Positions 57,796 through 64,000 of a stretch of DNA of 64,000 nt are shown piece after piece. This DNA is from Alteromonas gracilis (GTDB taxonomy: Bacteria > Pseudomonadota > Gammaproteobacteria > Enterobacterales > Alteromonadaceae). The stretch lies in NCBI RefSeq assembly GCF_002993325.1, contig NZ_PVNO01000027.1, forward strand, positions 310,001 through 374,000. The letters are read 5' to 3'. The position numbers and the translations under genes were made by a program. The notes under the pieces were generated by a model, which searched no databases, was not told where the DNA came from, and was given only the letters and a program-made list of their open reading frames with translations. Within the stretch, counting starts at the first letter, position 1; every line of letters begins with the position of its first letter.

Positions 57796-58899
57796 TTAAA
57801 ACGTTTGTTTTTCAGACAGCGCAACATAGTCAAAATCAAAACCGAAGGCTCTGGGCGAAACCGCAGCAAGGGCTCGTTTCGATTTGTAAAACGCTGGGCA
57901 TTCCACGGCAATAATTGCTACCCGTTGTCCGTATTTTATGCGTTCAGCATTAATAGGTTCGCTAGTTTCAATATCTACAAGTACGATCAAGTCGGGAACA
58001 CTTGCTAACACCTTGTCGCTTTGTTTTGCAATCAGATATTCATTTTTGATGTTTACGGTCACGGGAGGTTGGCCATTAAAGCCCGCTACAGTAAGCTCAC
58101 CAACGTCGTACCCTCCAACAATAGCTACACTTTTATCGGTGATCTTACCTTCAAATAGCAGTTTGCACTGCCCGTAAACTGATTTCTCAAAGCACGCTTT
58201 CAAATGTGGCATCATTTGTTGAACGTGACCTCGATGCTTTATCAGCACCTTGCCCAAATTTATGGCGAACGAAACTGTGTGAGGAATAATCGCTGTTTTA
58301 ACAAACGCGCCTGACATAGGGTGCTCTGCCGCGGTTATCATGCCGCCAGCCGCCATAGAAAAGCTTCTAATATGGCGCTCATAAGTTGTTGTATCTGATG
58401 TCGAAAACGCAGCTGTGTTTCCTGCGTAATCTCGTGCTACCGCAGGGGTCGGCTTTGCGCCAGCAATAGCATAGGTCATCATTTGCGCTTCGGGTAAAGC
58501 GCGGCCCATACCATCACCATCTATCATGGGAATGCCAGCACCGGCAGCGGCCACAAGCGGTAATAGTGAGTTTCCTCCACCGATTTCAAACGATGCAATG
58601 GCATTTACTTTTTTGCTGGTATGCTTTTCAAATGCCCGAAGTGTGTCTCCAGCCTCATCAATAGAGGGCAGCAGTTCTAGACTGACCGTGGGCGCACCAA
58701 CGGCGCCAAGTGCTACCACGTAGTCTTCGCTGTTTAACTCATCAGGCGCGATAAGGGACACCGGGCCGTATTCTAACAAAGCTTGCTTAGCTAAGAGCAT
58801 GGGCAAGTAGGGGTCACCACCGCCACCCGTTGCCAGAAAAACTGAGCCCATACTTAGCGCGTCTAAATCGTCTATCGTTACGTATGAATTACGCTGCAT
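57796..58899 (-). CDS. DUF917-family protein
   Basis: 367 residues from the ATG at 58899, which has AGGAG nine bases upstream; an earlier frame start at 58962 lies inside hyuA and is unlikely. The N-terminal GSVFLATGGGGDPYLP and later MIDGDGMGRALPEAQM are DUF917 signatures. The family is almost always paired with HyuA-type hydantoinase/oxoprolinase subunits and is thought to complete that enzyme. Its start nearly touches the hyuA stop, so translation is coupled. Confidence 0.87.
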   Translation of the reverse strand: MQRNSYVTIDDLDALSMGSVFLATGGGGDPYLPMLLAKQALLEYGPVSLIAPDELNSEDYVVALGAVGAPTVSLELLPSIDEAGDTLRAFEKHTSKKVNAIASFEIGGGNSLLPLVAAAGAGIPMIDGDGMGRALPEAQMMTYAIAGAKPTPAVARDYAGNTAAFSTSDTTTYERHIRSFSMAAGGMITAAEHPMSGAFVKTAIIPHTVSFAINLGKVLIKHRGHVQQMMPHLKACFEKSVYGQCKLLFEGKITDKSVAIVGGYDVGELTVAGFNGQPPVTVNIKNEYLIAKQSDKVLASVPDLIVLVDIETSEPINAERIKYGQRVAIIAVECPAFYKSKRALAAVSPRAFGFDFDYVALSEKQTF

Positions 58900-58900
58900 G

Positions 58901-60484
58901 TTAGTAGGCTCCTGTGTGGTGTTCAGCGGTTTTGACACTAGCGTCGTCAGTGGCGATGTCACCCACGACTTTCACTCTTACACGTCGCATATCACCTTCC
59001 ATGTAAGGCACCTCTATTTCTTCTATATCGATAGTACGTACTGTGGTTTTGTCGGCACCAGCGGTAACGGCTTTGTCTATGGCAAGCTGGGTTACACCTT
59101 TTATTGCGTCGTCGCGTGACATCGCTCGGTACGACAACATGCTCTCAGCTTCCCCGCCAATTTGCGCAATAGCAGCGCCGATGGCATTAGCTACACCAGC
59201 GTTTACGGGCCGAATAACTTCGCTGGCAGCAGGTAAGTCGCCTTGTATCAACACGGCTCCTCCACCCACTAAAATTACCGGTACTGGTTTGTCGTCGGGT
59301 TTCATCATTTCAATGTGATAATTCAGGGTTTCACGCATGGTTGTTATGGCGCTTTGGATGACGTCACTGGATACATGCTTCACTTTCTCACTATCACCAA
59401 TGTCTGCATGGCCACTGGCAACAATAATGTCTGTGGTAGTTAAGGTGTTGCCGTTAAATATCAATGCCTCGTCTACCAACTTGTGCCCACAGGAATCTGG
59501 CCCAATGCGCTTGCCTTCATCACGTACAATACTCCCACCACCAAGTCCAACAGCATTAATATCAGGCATGCGAAAATTCGTTCGCACCCCGCCTACTTTT
59601 ATAATTCGGTTTGACTCCCTCGGGAACCCGTTTTGTAGAACACCAATATCTGATGTGGTGCCGCCAATATCTACGACGATTGCGTTTTCTTTGCCGGTAA
59701 GTTTGTAGGCGCCTCTGAGTGAGTTTGTGGGCCCAGATGCAAAAGTAAGAGCCGGATACGCTCGCACGAAGTCGGCATTCATGAGTGTTCCGTCGTTCTG
59801 GCTAATAAAAAATGGGCAGTTAAAGGCATGCTTCGTCAACGCGTTTTCAAATGCATTAACCACAGATTGAGCAAATGGGCGTAACGTCGCATTTAAGATG
59901 GCGGCATTTTCTCGCTCAAGCAGGCCAATGCTACCAATTTGGTGAGACAACGTGATTTCACAGTCGGGAATTTCCGTGCGTATAAGGTTAGCTACCAGCA
60001 ATTCCGGCTCAGCATTCATGGTTGAAAATGCTGACGCAATTGCAACCGACTTTATCTCTTTTTGTTTGATATCAGCAATGACGGCTTCTATTTCTTGAAT
60101 ATCGATATCCGCAACAGGGTTGCCGTCGTACAAGTAGCCACCATGACATTCGTAAATACTGGGGTTTATGGCGTTGACCAAATCTTCAGGCCACTCAATC
60201 ATAGGAGGGCAGCCTTTTCCGCTAGGAAGAGCTAAGCGAATAACAGCAATGTTAGATAACTGGCGACGTTCTACGATAGCGTTAGTAAATTGCGTTGTAC
60301 CAATCATTACCGCATTAATACTGTTTGCAGATACCGATGCCTTGTTAAGGAGGGCGTTAAGGCTATCTATAATTCCGCTTGCCACGTCTGCAGTCGTTAA
60401 TGACTTGTTAGTGGCTATAATCGTCTCATTGTCGAGTAGTACAGCATCAGTATGTGTACCGCCAACATCAATGCCTATACGCAT
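58901..60484 (-). CDS. Hydantoinase/oxoprolinase HyuA-type subunit
   Basis: 527 residues of the HyuA family, which uses ATP to open cyclic amides such as hydantoin or 5-oxoproline or to carboxylate ketones in relatives. The ASKHA-type ATP site appears as MRIGIDVGGTHTDAVLLD at the N-terminus and IVVDIGGTTSDIGVLQN in the middle. No HyuB subunit is encoded nearby; its role is probably taken by the adjoining DUF917 protein. GAGG lies seven bases before the ATG. It is downstream of an NCS1 permease, which suggests import of a cyclic nitrogen compound. Exact substrate unknown. Confidence 0.87.
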   Translation of the reverse strand: MRIGIDVGGTHTDAVLLDNETIIATNKSLTTADVASGIIDSLNALLNKASVSANSINAVMIGTTQFTNAIVERRQLSNIAVIRLALPSGKGCPPMIEWPEDLVNAINPSIYECHGGYLYDGNPVADIDIQEIEAVIADIKQKEIKSVAIASAFSTMNAEPELLVANLIRTEIPDCEITLSHQIGSIGLLERENAAILNATLRPFAQSVVNAFENALTKHAFNCPFFISQNDGTLMNADFVRAYPALTFASGPTNSLRGAYKLTGKENAIVVDIGGTTSDIGVLQNGFPRESNRIIKVGGVRTNFRMPDINAVGLGGGSIVRDEGKRIGPDSCGHKLVDEALIFNGNTLTTTDIIVASGHADIGDSEKVKHVSSDVIQSAITTMRETLNYHIEMMKPDDKPVPVILVGGGAVLIQGDLPAASEVIRPVNAGVANAIGAAIAQIGGEAESMLSYRAMSRDDAIKGVTQLAIDKAVTAGADKTTVRTIDIEEIEVPYMEGDMRRVRVKVVGDIATDDASVKTAEHHTGAY

Positions 60485-60557
60485 AAGTGTGCCTCAAAAT
60501 GGTAAGATGAAGTAGTAAGAAAGCAGATAATTACAGGTTGTGTTATGTCATCTAAAT

Positions 60558-61901
60558 TCATAGTGAAACTCGTCTAACTACAAGCAAGCGTAAGCCTGAA
60601 TAAACGACAAAGTGTAATATCGCACTGACTAAAATTGCGTCTAACGCGGCAATCCCTGTTACAAGGGAGATCGGCTCGAACAAGTCATAGCCGGCAATTC
60701 CCGCGCCTACTGCCCAAGCTATTAACGCGCTTTTGTGGCCGGAATGGTCAAGGTTTTGCGCATCGGATGACATTTGTTCAGAAGAAAGAGAGTTAGCATG
60801 GTGTGACTCAGAATTTAGTTTCACAAAATACGCGCTTTTATTTAGCACAAAAAAGTCTACGGCGATTATACCGGCCACAGGAATAAACACGGCTGTTAGA
60901 ACGGATAAGAACAACACGAATATTTCGAGAATATTAGCAAAAGCGGCGAACATGCCCACCACACCTAAACCAATAGCCACAAGATTTTGTTTTAAGCGGG
61001 GCAAGCTTGCATTGACCGCAAGCTCCGCGCTGTAAAGGTTCAGCGCATTTAAAATCCAGCTGCCTGCGACAATGATAAGCAGTGACCAGCTGCCTATTCC
61101 CAGAGCCAGCAATACATCAAGTATATTGTTCGCTTCAAGCGCATAAGCGGCGAAGCCGGCAATAACAATTACGGCGCTTTGAGCAATTAAATATGACCAA
61201 AATGCGGTATATACACCGCCTCTACGCTGACGACTAAAGCGAGTAATATCAGGCAATATAATGGCACCAATAATAATCACTCCGACAATAAGGCTGACCC
61301 CTTGACTAATAGAGCTTTGGGCTTGGCTCATGTCATTGGTAAAGTGTTCAAACGAGGTGATTGCAAGAGACTGATACAAAAGAACGGCACTTACGGCCAT
61401 CATGATAGGCACCAGAACTACCGACAAACGGTTGATGACGTTAAATCCATACATAGTGGTAAGTATCATCAGTATGCCCACAATAGCTTCTATGCCTATG
61501 GTAAGGGGGAGCTCTGAAGTGTCGTGATTTAAAATGGCGGCAACAGACGATGAAAATAAGTCTAAATTTAAGCCAAACCAGCCCACCAGTGAAACGGCAA
61601 AAAGTAAATTGAGGATTTGAGCCCCCAAACTACCAAAGGCTACCCGAACGAGCATGTAAGAGTTTTTACGCGTTATAGCCCCGATAGAACCCATTAACCC
61701 GCCAACGAGGGTGAGCAGCATACCTCCTATAAGCAGTGTTATTACAGTTTGTTGCCAAGAGAGTAATGCGAATAGCTCTATGCCAGTCATAAATGTCGGT
61801 ATTGAAAATGACACCATAGCTGACACGGCAGCAACTCTTGGCCATGAAACTAATGCGTCGCCTTCAATGTCTTGTTGTGATGTATCGTATGGTGGTTCCA
61901 T
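60558..61901 (-). CDS. NCS1-family nucleobase/hydantoin permease
   Basis: 447-residue integral membrane protein with about 12 hydrophobic segments. It resembles cytosine/purine and hydantoin permeases (CodB-type): N-terminal SWPRVAAVSAMVSFSIPTF, then GGLMGSIGAITRKNSYMLVR and WFGLNLDLFS. First gene of the operon with hyuA and DUF917, and divergent from an Lrp-type regulator. Substrate likely a hydantoin, pyrimidine or related cyclic amide, by family and context. Confidence 0.85.
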   Translation of the reverse strand: MEPPYDTSQQDIEGDALVSWPRVAAVSAMVSFSIPTFMTGIELFALLSWQQTVITLLIGGMLLTLVGGLMGSIGAITRKNSYMLVRVAFGSLGAQILNLLFAVSLVGWFGLNLDLFSSSVAAILNHDTSELPLTIGIEAIVGILMILTTMYGFNVINRLSVVLVPIMMAVSAVLLYQSLAITSFEHFTNDMSQAQSSISQGVSLIVGVIIIGAIILPDITRFSRQRRGGVYTAFWSYLIAQSAVIVIAGFAAYALEANNILDVLLALGIGSWSLLIIVAGSWILNALNLYSAELAVNASLPRLKQNLVAIGLGVVGMFAAFANILEIFVLFLSVLTAVFIPVAGIIAVDFFVLNKSAYFVKLNSESHHANSLSSEQMSSDAQNLDHSGHKSALIAWAVGAGIAGYDLFEPISLVTGIAALDAILVSAILHFVVYSGLRLLVVRRVSL

Positions 61902-62038
61902 ATCTTCTGCTCTGATGAAAAGAAAACCTAGTGTAAGTGAGTTAACGGTGAATTTCTGACGGATGTTTAGCGCTTTTCAAAAACTTTCTTTTTAAGTACA
62001 GTCGCAAAACAAAAGATAAATTTGGTAGGAGACATCGC

Positions 62039-62536
62039 ATCGCCAAAAAGACCATTAAGCTAGATGAGTACAATAAAAAAATCCTAGCTACCATTCATAA
62101 ATACGCAGATATTTCTAATCAAGAATTAGCAGATCGTGTTGGCTTGTCGGCAAGCGCATGCTTTCAACGAAAGAAAGCACTGCAGGAAGCAGGGTACTTT
62201 TTTAATTTTCATACTGAGATGGATTTAGATCGTATCTGTGAGCATGTGTTGGCATACGTAGAGTTTTATCTTAAAAGCAATACAGCGCAGCAGCGGCGAC
62301 AGTTTGAAAACGCATTGCAAGGCATTCCTGAATTTATGGACTGCTTAAGAATGAGCGGTGATGTTGATTATATTTCATTCACCTGTTTCCCTAACTACAA
62401 CGCACTTAAGCAAATGTGCGACAGTTTATCTGACGATCCAAATTTGGGGATAAACCGAATTGTTATCCGTCCAGTGCTAGAGCGTACTAAGTGGTACTTA
62501 GGGTACCCTCTGGAAAAACTGAAATGGATTGACTAA
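62039..62536 (+). CDS. Lrp/AsnC-family regulator with apparent ATC start
   Basis: 165 residues. The N-terminal winged helix reads KLDEYNKKILATIHKYADIS, NQELADRVGLSASACFQRKK, the Lrp pattern, and a C-terminal RAM-like domain follows. The frame is open from 61952 but holds no ATG, GTG or TTG before the helix-turn-helix; the first is a TTG at 62144, which would cut the DNA-binding helix. A perfect AGGAG (62027-62031) lies seven bases before an ATC codon at 62039, where the protein would begin as in relatives. I therefore propose an ATC start, or a start codon damaged by one base. It is divergent from the permease operon and probably controls it. Confidence 0.7.
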   Translation: MAKKTIKLDEYNKKILATIHKYADISNQELADRVGLSASACFQRKKALQEAGYFFNFHTEMDLDRICEHVLAYVEFYLKSNTAQQRRQFENALQGIPEFMDCLRMSGDVDYISFTCFPNYNALKQMCDSLSDDPNLGINRIVIRPVLERTKWYLGYPLEKLKWID

Positions 62537-62585
62537 CGATTTCCGTCCGCAAGATATAACGCTATTAATGCCTAAGTAGTAACTC

Positions 62586-62636
62586 GCCCGTGTTCTCATA
62601 TGCCGTTTAACGGCTATGTAACTGACATAAACGGGC
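62586..62636. repeat. Nested inverted repeats between Lrp and thioesterase
   Basis: Outer arms GCCCGT/ACGGGC enclose the palindrome GCCGTTTAACGGC (62602-62614). There is no T-run, so this is a structured spacer at the convergent ends rather than a plain terminator. Confidence 0.4.
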
Positions 62637-62651
62637 GCCCAAGTTATCTCT

Positions 62652-63245
62652 CTACTTTCCATCACATTGAGAATTAGTTTTATCAAAAGCGCTATCTCTT
62701 TCAAAACTAATTGTACATCGGTGGGCATCGATAAGCGCAAAATCCTCTTTGGGAATGAAAGCGTCGTAATCACGTTGAAGCTTGACCTGTGCTTCTTTTC
62801 GAATTTTACTTCGGCGAATAGCGGTCACAAAGTTTCGCATTTCGTGGTGGTTCGTGAGCTCCAGTTCAGGCACAGTAACCGGCGTGCCGCTGTCATCTTT
62901 GGCGACCATGGTAAAAAAGCTATTGTTGGTGTGCTTAACTTCATTCGTTTTAATGTTTTCCGTTGTGACTTTTATTCCCACAACCAACGATGTATTTCCC
63001 ACGTAATGAACCGTTGCATCTAGATGAAGTAAATCGCCAACCTCAACAGGCTGTAAGAACTCAACCCCATCAACCGTGACGGTCACGCAATAAGCGCCAG
63101 CGTGCTTACTTGCACACGCGTACGCAACTTTATCCATTAGGGATAAAATAACACCACCATGCACTTTGCCGCCAAAGTTAGCGAAAGAAGGCACCATTAA
63201 CTCAGTGAGTCTTGTTCTTGAAAACGCAACACTACGTGCAGTCAT
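62652..63245 (-). CDS. Hotdog-fold acyl-CoA thioesterase
   Basis: 197 residues from the ATG at 63245 (AAAGG six bases upstream; an in-frame TTG six bases earlier is unlikely). One hotdog domain with the signature NFGGKVHGGVILSLMDKVA, the catalytic region of YciA/ACOT-type thioesterases that hydrolyse short- to medium-chain acyl-CoA. The C-terminal about 50 residues extend beyond the usual YciA length (about 130-160) and are rich in charged residues. Convergent with the Lrp gene. Confidence 0.85.
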   Translation of the reverse strand: MTARSVAFSRTRLTELMVPSFANFGGKVHGGVILSLMDKVAYACASKHAGAYCVTVTVDGVEFLQPVEVGDLLHLDATVHYVGNTSLVVGIKVTTENIKTNEVKHTNNSFFTMVAKDDSGTPVTVPELELTNHHEMRNFVTAIRRSKIRKEAQVKLQRDYDAFIPKEDFALIDAHRCTISFERDSAFDKTNSQCDGK

Positions 63246-63337
63246 AAACAACCTTTAATTTTTAGCACTTGAAAAGAGCCATTTAAGCGTTCATATCAGT
63301 ATTAGTTTCACCCTACCATAAAAAATAAGGAATGGTT

Positions 63338-63958
63338 TTGTCACAAACGCATTTTTATCAACCAAAAGAAGGTCATGGTCTGGCTCACGACCCGTTTAAC
63401 GCCATTATTGCGCCTCGACCAATTGGATGGATATCTACTCAGTCGAAAGCGGGCGTGTTAAATCTTGCTCCTTACAGCTTCTTTAACGCTTTGAACTATA
63501 CACCGCCTATTATTGGCTTTTCTGTAGTGGGCAGTAAAAAAGATTCTTTGGTAAACGTGCAGGAAACCGGAGAGTTTTGCTGGAATCTGGTATCGGAAGA
63601 TTTGGTTGACGCAATGAATTCAACAAGTAAGCCTCTAGCACCAGAGGAAAGCGAGTTCGACCATGCTGGTCTGCAGACCGTAGACAGTGAGATAGTTCGG
63701 GTTCCCCGTGTAAAAGCGAGTAAGGTGAGCATGGAGTGTAAGCTTACCGACGTAGTGCAGCTAAAATCAGCCTCAGGCGATGAGGTGAATAGCTGGTTTA
63801 TCATGGGCGAAGTGGTAGGTGTGCACATCGATAAATCGCTAATTGAAAATGGCGTTTACAGTACGCTAAAAAGCGCACCTGTAAGTCGTGGGGGCGGGAG
63901 AGGCGATTACTACACCATCTCTCAGCAAAACTTCTTTGAAATGCTAAGACCTGAGTAA
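63338..63958 (+). CDS. Flavin-reductase-like FMN-binding protein
   Basis: 206 residues of the split-barrel flavin reductase family. The FMN-binding segment includes DPFNAIIAPRPIGWIST and LNLAPYSFFNALNYTPPIIGF, typical of the DIM6/NTAB group. I prefer the TTG at 63338 because AAGGA lies six bases upstream; the ATG at 63332 would sit directly on that box. It may supply reduced flavin or act as a stand-alone oxidoreductase; partner unknown. It is divergent from the thioesterase. Confidence 0.85.
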   Translation: MSQTHFYQPKEGHGLAHDPFNAIIAPRPIGWISTQSKAGVLNLAPYSFFNALNYTPPIIGFSVVGSKKDSLVNVQETGEFCWNLVSEDLVDAMNSTSKPLAPEESEFDHAGLQTVDSEIVRVPRVKASKVSMECKLTDVVQLKSASGDEVNSWFIMGEVVGVHIDKSLIENGVYSTLKSAPVSRGGGRGDYYTISQQNFFEMLRPE

Positions 63959-64000
63959 CGGTCTATTGCAAAATAGCGATAAAGCTCGAATATCAATCGG

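Overview
The window looks like a chromosomal segment of a marine gammaproteobacterium of the Alteromonas group. I infer this from the gene content and order (grpE-dnaK-dnaJ, dapB-carA-carB-greA, miaB-ybeZ-ybeY-corC-lnt with ubiF divergent), the several TonB-dependent receptors, and the moderate GC content. No search was run, so the genus is an inference. I see no tRNA, rRNA, CRISPR array, phage or insertion sequence.

Layout. 1-3 kb: the start of nadK (cut by the window edge) and a haem-containing fatty acid cis/trans isomerase. 3.2-17 kb: a metabolic island. It holds an iron alcohol dehydrogenase; a tightly packed minus-strand operon of GntP-type permease, exported MetX-like alpha/beta hydrolase, PHB-depolymerase-like esterase and 3-hydroxybutyrate dehydrogenase; a divergent TonB-dependent receptor; a LuxR-type response regulator; an exported retropepsin-like protein; and a giant sodium/solute-symporter hybrid histidine kinase. 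Together these suggest outer-membrane uptake, periplasmic hydrolysis, inner-membrane import and oxidation of 3-hydroxybutyrate oligomers or related esters, with a CrbS/CrbR-like short-chain-acid two-component system next to it. 17.4-21.6 kb: heat-shock genes grpE, dnaK and dnaJ, with sigma-32-like promoters before grpE and dnaK. 21.9-28.1 kb: cytochrome c', a c-di-GMP phosphodiesterase, propionyl-CoA synthetase and cytochrome b561. 28.5-34.6 kb: dapB, carA, carB and greA, with a promoter and two hairpins ahead of carA that look like an attenuator.

35-44 kb: a di-haem peroxidase-like lipoprotein, a NIT-domain chemoreceptor, a NUDIX hydrolase, a DUF3224 protein, an Hsp20 gene whose 5' UTR carries a ROSE-like RNA thermometer, and ackA-pta. 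44-51.6 kb: lnt, corC, ybeY, ybeZ and miaB on the minus strand, with ubiF and a 58-residue membrane protein divergent. 51.6-54.8 kb: a region of small genes, including a TetR/AhpD pair with two matching operators, a three-gene set of tiny ORFs ending in a 27-residue membrane peptide, a ribbon-helix-helix protein and a 35-residue lysine-rich protein. 55-62.5 kb: a second TonB receptor convergent with an NCS1 permease / hydantoinase-oxoprolinase / DUF917 cluster, controlled by a divergent Lrp-type regulator that appears to start at ATC. The window ends with a hotdog thioesterase and a flavin-reductase-like protein.

The most interesting items are the hydroxybutyrate-oligomer locus with its MetX-like exported enzyme, the ROSE-like thermometer, the carAB leader, the ATC-start Lrp regulator and the cluster of very small proteins around 53.5-54.8 kb.
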